52,923 nucleotides of DNA from Thalassovita sp. GTDB taxonomy: Bacteria; Pseudomonadota; Alphaproteobacteria; Rhodobacterales; Rhodobacteraceae. Positions 16,072 to 24,432 of the stretch are shown here, piece by piece. The first letter of the stretch is position 1. Each line of letters starts with the position of its first letter. The stretch is from assembly GCA_017792425.1 (NCBI GenBank), contig CP051233.1:846583-899505 (forward strand). Direction: 5' to 3'. The translations under genes and the position numbers were made by a program. The notes beneath the pieces are model-generated. The model made no database searches. It was not told the origin of the DNA and saw nothing but the letters and a program-made list of their open reading frames with translations.

Positions 16072-16497
16072 ATGCGTCACGCACGTGGTTACCGCCGCCT
16101 GAACCGCACCCATGAACACCGCAAGGCGCTGTTCGCCAACATGGCTGGCTCGCTGATCGAGCACGAGCAGATCAAGACCACCTTGCCGAAAGCCAAGGAA
16201 CTGCGCCCGATCATCGAAAAGCTGATCACTCTGGGCAAGCGCGGCGATCTGCACGCCCGCCGTCAGGCCGCATCGCAGCTGAAGCAGGACGCCTATGTCG
16301 CCAAGCTGTTCGACATCCTGGGGCCGCGTTACGCCGAGCGTCAGGGCGGCTATGTTCGCATCCTGAAGGCCGGCTTCCGCTATGGCGACATGGCCCCGAT
16401 GGCGATTATCGAATTCGTCGACCGCGACGTTTCGGCCAAGGGCGCTGCCGACAAGGCACGCGTTGCCGCTGAAGAAGCCGCCGCTGAAGAAGAATAA
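16072..16497 (+). CDS. rplQ: 50S ribosomal protein L17
   Basis: This 141-aa L17 begins MRHARGYRRLNRTHEHRKAL and contains MAGSLIEHEQIKTTLPKAKELRP, the family signature. The acidic alanine-rich tail (AAEEAAAEEE) is common in this group. L17 lies near the tunnel exit. A 118-bp spacer with a CGGCCC / GGGCCG hairpin (about 16017-16036) separates it from rpoA. A terminator follows. Confidence 0.97.
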   Translation: MRHARGYRRLNRTHEHRKALFANMAGSLIEHEQIKTTLPKAKELRPIIEKLITLGKRGDLHARRQAASQLKQDAYVAKLFDILGPRYAERQGGYVRILKAGFRYGDMAPMAIIEFVDRDVSAKGAADKARVAAEEAAAEEE

Positions 16498-16524
16498 GAT
16501 CACCGGCAGAGATGCCTGGATCGG

Positions 16525-16553
16525 CCCCCGCCTGTCTGCAGGCGGGGGTTTTT
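16525..16553 (+). terminator. Terminator after rplQ
   Basis: A perfect 10-bp stem CCCCCGCCTG / CAGGCGGGGG with loop TCTG is followed by TTTTT. It ends the rpsM-rpsK-rpoA-rplQ unit and the ribosomal region. Confidence 0.93.
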
Positions 16554-16629
16554 CTTTGGTGCAAATGCTCGTCGTGGCGGACGTTTTGTGGCATGCTGTC
16601 AGTGTTGTCCCGGACAAGGGAGGTGCGGT

Positions 16630-17421
16630 ATGACCCAGTCGGATACGCTTGGTTTGAAAGAGAGGCTGCGGCGCAAGGCAGTGGCGTCGGTTGGGTGGGT
16701 GAACGCGACACCAGGCGCGTGTAACGCGGGCCGTTTCCTGGGGACGGATGATCCTGATCTGCTGGGTTGGGACACCATCCGGGCCTGTCTGGACGAGGAC
16801 GGCATTTTTGGTTTCAGGCTGGTTGCCACCGACCGGTGCGATATTCTGAGCGCAAGACTGGCCAGGATGGGGTTCCGCATCGATTTCTGGGATGTGTTCA
16901 CCGCTGGGGCAGACTCTGTCCGCGAAGCGTGCAGCCGGGAAATCGTGACCGATCCGCCGGATGGTGTGGACCTGCTGACCGGGGCAGAGGCGCTGAGCCC
17001 CGGCAACGTGGCCGAAGCTTTTGCCTGTATGGAGCGCAACGGCCTGGCCCCGATGGATGCGGCGTTTTTGTCCGGCGAAGCGATACCAAGCGCGCTGGTG
17101 ACCGCAACCGAACCTTCGGGGCGGGTGGTCGCTACGGCCTATGGCTATTTCCCGCATAATGATTTCAGCCCGAATGCACGCAACGCCTGGGGCGGGCTGG
17201 TGTCGGTTGACCCGGATTATCGCGCCAGAGGGCTGGGTGTGCTGGTGAATGCGCATATGCTGCTGGATTGTATCGACAGGATGGGCGCCGAGAGGGTCCA
17301 TGAGCTGGTGGCGCGCACCAACACGCCGTCGCGGCGTGTGCTTGAACGGTGTGGGTTGAAGCTGGACGAGGGGCTGCGCTGCGGGATAGCCCAGATGGGG
17401 CAGGAACGGTTTACGCGGTAG
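16630..17421 (+). CDS. GNAT-family N-acetyltransferase
   Basis: The ATG at 16630 (MTQSDTLGLKERLRRKAVAS), with an AGGGAGG ribosome site, gives 263 aa; the longer frame upstream has no support. The C-terminal half has the GNAT acetyl-CoA motif: a hydrophobic strand (AWGGLVSVDPDYRARGLGVL) with the R-x-x-G-x-G/A-like turn RARGLG, then an amphipathic helix and the final ARTNTPSRRVLERCGLKL segment. The N-terminal half has no family I recognise. Substrate unknown. It stands between the rplQ terminator and the protease gene. Confidence 0.75.
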   Translation: MTQSDTLGLKERLRRKAVASVGWVNATPGACNAGRFLGTDDPDLLGWDTIRACLDEDGIFGFRLVATDRCDILSARLARMGFRIDFWDVFTAGADSVREACSREIVTDPPDGVDLLTGAEALSPGNVAEAFACMERNGLAPMDAAFLSGEAIPSALVTATEPSGRVVATAYGYFPHNDFSPNARNAWGGLVSVDPDYRARGLGVLVNAHMLLDCIDRMGAERVHELVARTNTPSRRVLERCGLKLDEGLRCGIAQMGQERFTR

Positions 17422-17504
17422 TGGCACACAACAGCCCCGCCGCTTGGCCCTTGCATCCTTTGCCGCTTGTTCGCATATCGATTGGGAACCAAGCAGGAGA
17501 TCCC

Positions 17505-18887
17505 ATGTTCCGCGCCACGATCACCGTTTTGGCCCTGTGCCTTGCCACCCTCGCCGCTGCAGAAACCCGCGTTCCGCAGAACCAGATGGAAATCCAGATG
17601 GGCTTTGCCCCGCTGGTAAAACAGGCCGCACCGGCCGTGGTGAACATCTATGCCAAGCGGATCGTGGCCGAACGATCCAGCCCGTTCCAGGACGACCCGT
17701 TCTTTCGCCAGTTCTTTGGCGACCGGGGACCAGCACGGCAAAGGGTGCAGAATTCGCTGGGGTCCGGGGTGATCCTGTCAGAGGACGGGATCGTGGTGAC
17801 GAATTTCCACGTGGTGGGCGAGGCGACGGAAATCCGCGTGGTACTGAACGACCGGCGCGAATACGATGCCCGCGTGCTGCTGGGCGATCAAGAGGCCGAT
17901 CTGGCGATCCTGCAACTGGAAGAGGCGGACAGCCTGTCCTTTCTGTCCCTGCGCGATAGCGATAGCGTCGAGGTCGGTGAACTGGTGCTGGCCATCGGCA
18001 ATCCGTTCGGCGTGGGACAGACCGTCAGCAGCGGGATCGTGTCGGGGCTGGCGCGGTCCGGGACGGCAACGGGCAGCGCGCGCGGCTATTTCCTGCAGAC
18101 TGATGCGCCGATCAACCCCGGCAATTCGGGCGGCGCGCTGGTGGATGTGAACGGGCAGTTGATCGGGGTGAACTCTCGAATCCTGACGCGGTCGGGTGGG
18201 TCGAACGGGATCGGGTTTGCCATCCCGTCCAACCTGGTGGCGCAGTTCGTGACGCAGGCTCGGGACGGAGAGGCCGTGTTCCAACGACCCTGGGCCGGGA
18301 TGAACGGGCAGCCGGTGGATGCGGACCTGGCGGCCAGCCTGTCGCTGGATCTGCCCGGCGGGATCGTGATTTCCGATCTGCACGACGTCAGCCCGTTCCT
18401 GCAGGCCGGGTTGCAGCCCGGTGACGTGGTGCTGGCCGTGGATGGTGCGGCGGTGAACACCCCGGCCGAGATGATCTTTCGCATGACGGTGGCAGGTCTT
18501 GGAGCCAAGGCCAGGATTACCTTTGCCCGCAAAGGCAAGGTGGATACGCTGTTGGTGCCGATGCGCGCCGCGCCGGAAACCCCGTCGCGCGACACGCGCA
18601 TTCTGACAGATCGCAGCGTTCTGCCCGGTTTGACCGTGTCCAACATCAATCCCGGCGTTCTGGCCGAGTATGGGCTGCCGTTGTCCGTGCAAGGCGTGGT
18701 GGTCGAAGAACCCGGCCCTTATGGCGCGCGGGCCGGGTTGCGGGCGGGGGATATCCTGACCCAGATCAATGATGACGTGGTGCGGACCTCTGCCCAAGTG
18801 GATGACGTGCTGACCAGACGTCTGAAAACCCTGTCGTTGGAGGTTCAGCGCGGGTTGAAGCGGCTGACCATGCGGTTCAGGTTGTAG
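17505..18887 (+). CDS. Do/DegP-like periplasmic serine protease
   Basis: The ATG at 17505 (AGCAGGAG site) starts a 460-aa protein with a signal peptide (residues 1-19, LCLATLAAAE). The trypsin-like domain has the full triad: H102 in VTNFHVV, D132 in ADLAIL and S208 in PGNSGGALV. Two PDZ domains follow (about 265-355 and 370-455, GLQPGDVV and GLRAGDIL loops). This is the HtrA quality-control protease family acting on misfolded envelope proteins. It ends 2 bp before rarA. Confidence 0.92.
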   Translation: MFRATITVLALCLATLAAAETRVPQNQMEIQMGFAPLVKQAAPAVVNIYAKRIVAERSSPFQDDPFFRQFFGDRGPARQRVQNSLGSGVILSEDGIVVTNFHVVGEATEIRVVLNDRREYDARVLLGDQEADLAILQLEEADSLSFLSLRDSDSVEVGELVLAIGNPFGVGQTVSSGIVSGLARSGTATGSARGYFLQTDAPINPGNSGGALVDVNGQLIGVNSRILTRSGGSNGIGFAIPSNLVAQFVTQARDGEAVFQRPWAGMNGQPVDADLAASLSLDLPGGIVISDLHDVSPFLQAGLQPGDVVLAVDGAAVNTPAEMIFRMTVAGLGAKARITFARKGKVDTLLVPMRAAPETPSRDTRILTDRSVLPGLTVSNINPGVLAEYGLPLSVQGVVVEEPGPYGARAGLRAGDILTQINDDVVRTSAQVDDVLTRRLKTLSLEVQRGLKRLTMRFRL

Positions 18888-18889
18888 GC

Positions 18890-20200
18890 ATGGCGGATCT
18901 GTTCGACACCGGGGCTGCTGCGGCGGACATTTCGAATGCACGGCGGCCCTTGGCCGACCGGCTGCGCCCTCGCGCCTTGTCAGAGGTGATCGGGCAGGAC
19001 CAGGTGTTGGGCCCAGAGGCGCCGTTGGGGGTGATGCTGGACTCTGGCTCGTTGTCGTCGCTGGTGTTCTGGGGGCCGCCGGGTGTGGGCAAGACAACGA
19101 TCGCGCGTTTGTTGGCAGATGAGACCGATCTGCATTTCGTTCAGATCAGCGCGATCTTTACCGGTGTACCGGACCTGAAAAAGGTGTTCGAGGCGGCGAA
19201 GATCCGACGCGCGAACGGGCAGGGCACGCTGCTGTTCGTGGACGAAATCCATCGCTTCAACAAGGCGCAGCAGGACAGTTTCCTGCCCCATATGGAGGAT
19301 GGGACGATCCTGCTGGTGGGGGCAACCACGGAAAACCCCAGTTTCGAACTGAATGCCGCCGTGTTGAGCCGCGCGCAGGTGCTGGTGCTGGAACGTCTGT
19401 CGCTGAAGGATCTGGAACGGTTGGCGCAACGGGCCGAGAAAGAGCTTGGCCGCAACCTGCCCTTGTCCGGCGAGGCGCGCGAGGCGCTGCTGGAAATGGC
19501 CGATGGCGATGGCCGGGCGCTGCTAAACCTGATTGAACAGGTTGCTGCGTGGAAGGTGGAGGGCAAACTGGACACAGAAGGCCTGTCCACCCGGCTGATG
19601 CGTCGCGCGGCCAAGTATGACAAGGGTGGAGAGGAACACTATAACCTGATCTCGGCTCTGCACAAATCAGTGCGCGGGTCTGACCCGGACGCGGCGCTGT
19701 ACTGGCTGGCGCGGATGTTGGCGGGGGGGGAAGACCCGCGCTTCTTGGCGCGGCGGATCACGCGCATGTCGGTCGAAGATATCGGGCTGGCCGATCCGCA
19801 GGCGCAATCCATCTGCCTGCACGCATGGGAAGTATACGAACGTCTGGGCAGCCCCGAAGGCGAACTCGCGCTGGCGCAGGCGGTGGTCTATCTGGCGCTG
19901 GCCCCGAAGTCGAACGCGGCTTACGTGGGGTACAAGGCGGCGATGCAATTGGCGCGCAAGACCGGTTCGGCGATGCCACCCAAGCACATTCTGAACGCGC
20001 CGACCAAGCTGATGAAAGATCAGGGATATGGCACGGGCTATGCCTACGACCACGACGCCGAGGACGGGTTTTCCGGCCAGAACTATTTCCCTGACGGGGT
20101 GGCGCGGCCAGAGTTGTATCAGCCGGTCGAACGCGGTTACGAGCGCGAGCTGAAAAAACGGGTAGAGTACTTCAGCAAGTTGCGAGGGCGGCGCAGTTAG
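18890..20200 (+). CDS. rarA: Replication-associated recombination protein A (MgsA/RarA AAA ATPase)
   Basis: This 436-aa protein has Walker A GPPGVGKT (62-69), Walker B LLFVDEIH (114-121), sensor 1 ATTENP and the C-terminal tetramerisation region with GTGYAYDHD near the end, all typical of RarA. The family works at stalled forks with SSB and RecA. It lies directly behind the protease gene, though the functions are unrelated. Confidence 0.95.
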   Translation: MADLFDTGAAAADISNARRPLADRLRPRALSEVIGQDQVLGPEAPLGVMLDSGSLSSLVFWGPPGVGKTTIARLLADETDLHFVQISAIFTGVPDLKKVFEAAKIRRANGQGTLLFVDEIHRFNKAQQDSFLPHMEDGTILLVGATTENPSFELNAAVLSRAQVLVLERLSLKDLERLAQRAEKELGRNLPLSGEAREALLEMADGDGRALLNLIEQVAAWKVEGKLDTEGLSTRLMRRAAKYDKGGEEHYNLISALHKSVRGSDPDAALYWLARMLAGGEDPRFLARRITRMSVEDIGLADPQAQSICLHAWEVYERLGSPEGELALAQAVVYLALAPKSNAAYVGYKAAMQLARKTGSAMPPKHILNAPTKLMKDQGYGTGYAYDHDAEDGFSGQNYFPDGVARPELYQPVERGYERELKKRVEYFSKLRGRRS

Positions 20201-20279
20201 CGCGCCACTCGCGCGGTATTTGGCTGCTTTGGTCCTGTATTCCTTGACATTCCGGCGGGGGGCGACCACAGGAAGGCCC

Positions 20280-20657
20280 ATGATGACAACGCTTTTGCAA
20301 GTGGCCTTGGGCGGCGCGATCGGCGCCTCGGGGCGGTATCTGACGGGTGTGGCCGCGATGCGGTTGATGGGGCCGGGGTTTCCTTGGGGGACTCTGGCGG
20401 TGAATATTGTGGGCAGTTTCGTGATGGGGATGATCGTTGTGCTGCTGGGGCATTACAGCGCAAACCGCTTCGCGCCGCTGCTGATGACCGGCATCCTGGG
20501 CGGGTTCACCACGTTTTCCGCCTTTTCGCTGGACGCCATCGCCCTGTGGGAACGCGGGCAGGCGGCTATATCGGTCGCATATGTTGTTGTTTCTGTTGTG
20601 TTTTCATTGGCTGCCCTGCTGCTGGGGTTGCTGTTTGCGCGGGGGATGGTGCAATGA
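20280..20657 (+). CDS. crcB: CrcB/Fluc fluoride ion channel
   Basis: The ATG at 20280 (MMTTLLQVALGGAIGASGRYL), behind ACAGGAAGG, gives 125 aa with four membrane helices. Family motifs are GGAIGASGRY (helix 1), NIVGSFVMG (helix 2) and GGFTTFSAFSLD (helix 3). Fluc channels are dual-topology dimers that export fluoride. No fluoride-riboswitch sequence is visible upstream. The stop overlaps the next gene by 4 bp (ATGA). Confidence 0.93.
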   Translation: MMTTLLQVALGGAIGASGRYLTGVAAMRLMGPGFPWGTLAVNIVGSFVMGMIVVLLGHYSANRFAPLLMTGILGGFTTFSAFSLDAIALWERGQAAISVAYVVVSVVFSLAALLLGLLFARGMVQ

Positions 20658-21697
20658 GCAGGGTGCAAACCGTCATCGTCGGACCGGGCGAAGGGGATCA
20701 ACGGCTGGACCGTTGGCTGAAACGCAAGTTTCCGCACCTGACGCAAGGTCAGGTTGAAAAAATGTGCCGCAAGGGTGAGCTGCGGGTAAACGGGGCGCGC
20801 TGTAAAACCAGCACCCGGATCGAGATCGGGCAAGAGGTGCGCATCCCGCCCCTGCCGGAACCCGGAGAGAAGAAATCCATTCTGAAACAACGGATTAGCC
20901 AAGCCGACACCAAGATGATGCAGGACGCTGTCCTGTTCATGGACGATCACATCATCGTGCTGAACAAACCTGCGGGTTTGCCGGTGCAGGGCGGCAGCAA
21001 GCAGGCGAAACACGTGGACGGATTGGCCGAGGCGTTAACCTTTGGCTATGACGAGAAGCCCCGCCTGGTGCATCGTCTGGACAAGGATACCAGCGGGGTG
21101 CTGGTGCTGGCGCGCACGCGTGAGGCCGCGGCGGCGCTGACGGCGGCGTTCCGGCATCGCGAAACGCGCAAGATCTACTGGGCCTTGGTGGCCGGCGTGC
21201 CGACGCCTTATCTGGGCGAAATCAAGTACGGGCTGGTCAAGGCCCCCGGTCACGGCAAGGGCGGCGAGGGCGAAAAGATGCTGTGCATCCACCCGCGCGA
21301 TCTGAGCAATACCCCCGGCGCAAAGCGGGCGCATACGCTGTATGCGACGCTGTACCGGGTGGCCAGTCGCGCCGCATGGGTGGCGATGGAGCCGGTGACG
21401 GGCCGGACCCACCAATTGCGCGCGCATATGGCCGAAATCGGCCACCCGATCATCGGGGACGGCAAATACGGCGGGTCGGGGCAGGAAAACCTGGGCGATG
21501 GCTGGGGCGCGCAACTGGGGGGCATCATCAGCAAGAAGTTGCACCTGCACGCCCGCACCCTGCGGATCGAACACCCGGCGACCAAGAAGGTCATGACCTT
21601 TACTGCGCCGCTGCCGGACCACATGGCACATAGCTGGGACACCTTCGGCTGGACCGAGGATTTGGCCGCGGACGATCCGTTCGAGAGCCTGCTATGA
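20654..21697 (+). CDS. RluA-family pseudouridine synthase (RluC/RluD type)
   Basis: The ATG at 20654 overlaps crcB by 4 bp and gives 347 aa; the longer in-frame extension is a shadow over crcB. An S4 RNA-binding domain occupies about residues 16-75. The catalytic domain carries HRLDKDTSG at 140-148 with catalytic Asp143, then GRTHQLRAHMAEIGHPIIGD. It isomerises uridines in 23S rRNA; RluC-like is most likely given the S4 domain and the lysine-rich insert after it. Its stop overlaps the HAD gene. Confidence 0.92.
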   Translation: MSRVQTVIVGPGEGDQRLDRWLKRKFPHLTQGQVEKMCRKGELRVNGARCKTSTRIEIGQEVRIPPLPEPGEKKSILKQRISQADTKMMQDAVLFMDDHIIVLNKPAGLPVQGGSKQAKHVDGLAEALTFGYDEKPRLVHRLDKDTSGVLVLARTREAAAALTAAFRHRETRKIYWALVAGVPTPYLGEIKYGLVKAPGHGKGGEGEKMLCIHPRDLSNTPGAKRAHTLYATLYRVASRAAWVAMEPVTGRTHQLRAHMAEIGHPIIGDGKYGGSGQENLGDGWGAQLGGIISKKLHLHARTLRIEHPATKKVMTFTAPLPDHMAHSWDTFGWTEDLAADDPFESLL

Positions 21698-22368
21698 CCA
21701 AGCCCCTGCGGCTGATCGTGTTCGACGTGGACGGGACGCTGGTGGACAGCCAGGCCGATATCGTCGCGTCGATGGCGGCTGCATTCGATGCGGTTGACCT
21801 GGCGCCCCCGAGTCGCGCGGACATCCTGGGGATCGTCGGGCTGAGCCTTGACGTGGCGATCCCGCAGTTAATTCCCGGTAAATCCGACAAGATGTACGGT
21901 TCGATGATTGAAACGTACAAGTCCACCTATCAGCGCCTCAGGGTATCGCAGCCGGCAGATCAGAGCAGCCCACTGTACGCCGGCATGCGCGAGGTGCTGG
22001 ACGGGCTGCAGGCGGTGCCGGAATTCCTGCTGGGCGTGGCGACGGGCAAATCCCGGCGCGGGCTGGATGCGCTGCTGATGGGGCACGGGTTGGAGCGGAT
22101 GTTCCTGACGCAACAGGTGGCGGACCACCACCCATCCAAACCGCACCCGGCAATGCTGTTGGCGGCGTTGGCGGATACAGGGATCAGCGCCGAAAACGCT
22201 GTGATGATCGGGGACACGGAATTTGACATGAGCATGGCCCGCGCGGCGGGAATGAGGGCGATCGCGGTCGGCTGGGGCTATCACCCGGCGGAGCGGCTGG
22301 CGGGGGCGGATGCACTGGTGCAGCGCGTGACCGACCTGCCGCGGGCGATTGCCGGACTATGGGAGTAA
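21694..22368 (+). CDS. HAD-superfamily phosphatase, Gph-like
   Basis: This 224-aa protein has the HAD motifs in order: I FDVDGTLVDS (nucleophile D11, acid D13), II LGVATGKSRRG, III around HHPSKPHP, and IV MIGDTEFDMSMARAAG. The closest recognisable group is phosphoglycolate phosphatase/beta-phosphoglucomutase-like; the substrate cannot be read. It overlaps the pseudouridine synthase gene by 4 bp and lies 3 bp before the ATP12 gene. Confidence 0.88.
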   Translation: MTKPLRLIVFDVDGTLVDSQADIVASMAAAFDAVDLAPPSRADILGIVGLSLDVAIPQLIPGKSDKMYGSMIETYKSTYQRLRVSQPADQSSPLYAGMREVLDGLQAVPEFLLGVATGKSRRGLDALLMGHGLERMFLTQQVADHHPSKPHPAMLLAALADTGISAENAVMIGDTEFDMSMARAAGMRAIAVGWGYHPAERLAGADALVQRVTDLPRAIAGLWE

Positions 22369-22371
22369 GAT

Positions 22372-23082
22372 ATGAGCGGCTGGACGGCGAAACGGTTCTG
22401 GACGGAAAGCAAGGCGGCCGAGGTCGAGGGCGGATTCACGGTGCTGCTGGACGGGCGCGGGGTAAAGACCCCGGCCAAGACGCCGCTGGTGGTGCCCACG
22501 CTGGCGCTGGCGCAGGCGATTGCCGCCGAATGGGATGCGCAGGACGGCGAAGTCAAACCGCTGACCATGCCGTTCACGCGCGGGGCCAATGCAGCGCTGG
22601 ACAAGGTGGCCACGCAGTTTGACGAGGTGGCGGCCCTGATCGCGGATTACGGCGGGTCGGACCTGCTGTGCTATCGCGCCGAAGGCCCCGAGGGGCTGAT
22701 CGCGCGGCAGGCGCAGGCGTGGGATCCGGTGCTGGACTGGGCGGCGGAAACGCTGGGTGCGCGGCTGAACGTGGCGGCGGGGGTGATACATTTGGCGCAG
22801 GATGCGGCGGTGCTGGACAGGCTGCAGGCGCAGGTGCGGGTGATGTCGCCGTTCGAACTGGCGGCGTTTCACGACCTGGTGGGGCTGAGCGGGTCGCTGG
22901 TCCTGGGGTTCGCTGCCGTGCATGATCTGCATCCAGTGCAAGACCTGTGGACCCTGTCCCGGATCGACGAGACCTGGCAGCAGGAACAATGGGGCGTGGA
23001 CGAGGAAGCGGCCGCGCTGGCCGAGACCAAACGGCAGGCATTCGTGCAGGCGAAACGGTTCTACGATTTGAGCCGCGCCTGA
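22372..23082 (+). CDS. ATP12-family F1-ATPase assembly chaperone
   Basis: This 236-aa protein (MSGWTAKRFWTESKAAEVEGGF) has the ATP12 layout: N-terminal beta domain with LLDGRGVKTPAKTPLVVPT, then EWDAQ...PLTMPFTRGANAA and the helical domain (DLLCYRAEGPEGL, QAQAWDPVLDWA). ATP12 binds free F1 alpha subunits during assembly. It is found in alphaproteobacteria and mitochondria, which supports the taxonomic call. It ends the four-gene overlapping cluster. Confidence 0.93.
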   Translation: MSGWTAKRFWTESKAAEVEGGFTVLLDGRGVKTPAKTPLVVPTLALAQAIAAEWDAQDGEVKPLTMPFTRGANAALDKVATQFDEVAALIADYGGSDLLCYRAEGPEGLIARQAQAWDPVLDWAAETLGARLNVAAGVIHLAQDAAVLDRLQAQVRVMSPFELAAFHDLVGLSGSLVLGFAAVHDLHPVQDLWTLSRIDETWQQEQWGVDEEAAALAETKRQAFVQAKRFYDLSRA

Positions 23083-23154
23083 CGATTTGATCATTTTTTC
23101 GTGTTGCCCCTAGGTCAAGAGCCGAAATGCGGGGATTCTAACCCGACGGTCCCT

Positions 23155-23217
23155 TGACCTTTCGGTCAGATTGCGCCCACACTTTGACCACTGAAAGGGA
23201 ATTCCCTTTTCTCAGTG
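23155..23217 (+). promoter_or_regulatory. Two inverted repeats upstream of aapJ (operator candidates)
   Basis: TGACC-TTTC-GGTCA lies at 23155-23168. A perfect 16-bp palindrome AAAGGGAATTCCCTTT lies at 23194-23209, inside a longer repeat with outer arms CACTGA (23189) and TCAGTG (23212). Two further hairpins (CGGCCC/GGGCCG and CCGCCG/CGGCGG) lie in the leader before aapJ at 23287. These are plausible binding sites for a nitrogen or amino-acid regulator; no sigma-54 promoter is visible. Confidence 0.45.
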
Positions 23218-23286
23218 TCTTCACGCGGCCCGCAGGGGCCGGTCTAACCGCCGTATCAATCGGCGGACAATCAGGAAGAGGTAAAC

Positions 23287-24303
23287 ATGAAAAAATCCGT
23301 ATTTCTTGGCGCGTTGACCGTGGTTGGCCTGGCTGCAGGCGTTGCCGCTGCCGGCACGCTGGACGACGTCAAGGCGCGCGGCAAGCTGAACTGCGGCGTG
23401 GCAACCGGTGTCCCCGGTTTTGCGACCCCCGACGCGAATGGCGTGTGGCAGGGCTTTGACGTGGCGGTGTGCCGCGCTGTCGCCGCAGCCGTTCTGAATG
23501 ACCAGATGGCAGTGGAATTCGTGCCGACCACCGGCAAGACCCGCTTTACCGCGCTGGCTTCGGGCGAGATCGACATGCTGGCGCGTAACACCACGTGGAC
23601 CTTCAGCCGCGACGTGGACCTGAAGTTCGACTTTGTCGGTGTAAACTACTATGACGGCCAAGGCTTCATGGTGCCCAAGTCGTTGGGCGTGGGATCGGCC
23701 AAGGAACTGGACGGCGCTACTGTCTGTATCCAGACCGGCACGACCACCGAACTGAACCTTGCGGATTTCTTCCGCATCAACAACATGAGCTACGAGCCGG
23801 TTCCGATCGAAACCAACGCCGAAGCGCAGCAGCAGTACCTGGCGGGTGCGTGCGACGTCTACACCACGGACGCCTCGGGCCTGGCTGCGACCCGCGCCAC
23901 CTTCGAAGATCCGTCGGCGCATGTCGTGCTGCCCGAAATCATCTCGAAAGAGCCGCTGGGCCCGCTGGTCCGCCACGGTGACAGCGAATGGGGCGACGTT
24001 GTTCGCTGGTCGCTGAACGCGCTGATCGCCGCCGAAGAATACGGCGTCACCTCGGCCAATATCGACGAGATGGCCAAAGGCACCACCAACCCGGAGATCA
24101 ACCGCCTGCTGGGCACCGAAGGTACGCTGGGTGAAATGCTGGGCTTGCCGGCCGACTGGGCGCTGAAGGCGATCAAGGCCAACGGCAACTATGGCGAAGT
24201 GTTCGAGAAAACCATCGGGACCAACACCCCGATCGGTCTGGCGCGCGGCCTGAACGCGCAATGGACCAACGGTGGCCTGCTGTACTCTCCGCCGTTCCGT
24301 TAA
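23287..24303 (+). CDS. aapJ: General L-amino acid ABC transporter, substrate-binding protein
   Basis: This 338-aa periplasmic protein has a signal peptide (MKKSVFLGALTVVGLAAGVAAA) followed by TLDDVKARGKLNCGVATGVPGF, typical of AapJ/BztA binding proteins. Segments DVAVCRAVAAAV and GEIDMLARNTTWTFSRD form the ligand-binding lobes. With aapQMP it makes the broad-specificity uptake system known from Rhizobium and Rhodobacter. The strong ribosome site AGGAAGAGG fits high expression. Confidence 0.95.
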   Translation: MKKSVFLGALTVVGLAAGVAAAGTLDDVKARGKLNCGVATGVPGFATPDANGVWQGFDVAVCRAVAAAVLNDQMAVEFVPTTGKTRFTALASGEIDMLARNTTWTFSRDVDLKFDFVGVNYYDGQGFMVPKSLGVGSAKELDGATVCIQTGTTTELNLADFFRINNMSYEPVPIETNAEAQQQYLAGACDVYTTDASGLAATRATFEDPSAHVVLPEIISKEPLGPLVRHGDSEWGDVVRWSLNALIAAEEYGVTSANIDEMAKGTTNPEINRLLGTEGTLGEMLGLPADWALKAIKANGNYGEVFEKTIGTNTPIGLARGLNAQWTNGGLLYSPPFR

Positions 24304-24320
24304 TCGGATCCGAAAGACCG

Positions 24321-24346
24321 GAGGGCGCGGGTATCCCGCGCCCTTT
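24321..24346 (+). terminator. Partial terminator between aapJ and aapQ
   Basis: A 10- to 11-bp stem (AGGGCGCGGG / CCCGCGCCCT, loop TAT) is followed by only TTT. Such hairpins after binding-protein genes commonly stabilise the upstream mRNA and lower read-through, giving excess binding protein over permease. Confidence 0.6.
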
Positions 24347-24432
24347 CCACCACTTCACAGTCAATAATTCGGCCGGCCGGCCCGCAAAGGGACCGGGACA
24401 AAAACAAGGCCGAAAGACGGGGAACAACCCAG

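Noticed and set aside
15847..17427. 526-codon minus-strand open frame
   Set aside because: It crosses rpoA end, rplQ, its terminator and the acetyltransferase gene on the other strand; codon use fits the plus-strand genes.
20200..20290. Fluoride riboswitch before crcB
   Set aside because: I looked for the conserved GGNGAUGG core and pseudoknot partners and did not see them; the spacer is short.
23100..23286. Sigma-54 promoter for aapJ
   Set aside because: No TGGCAC-N5-TTGC match is present, so nitrogen control through sigma-54 cannot be claimed.
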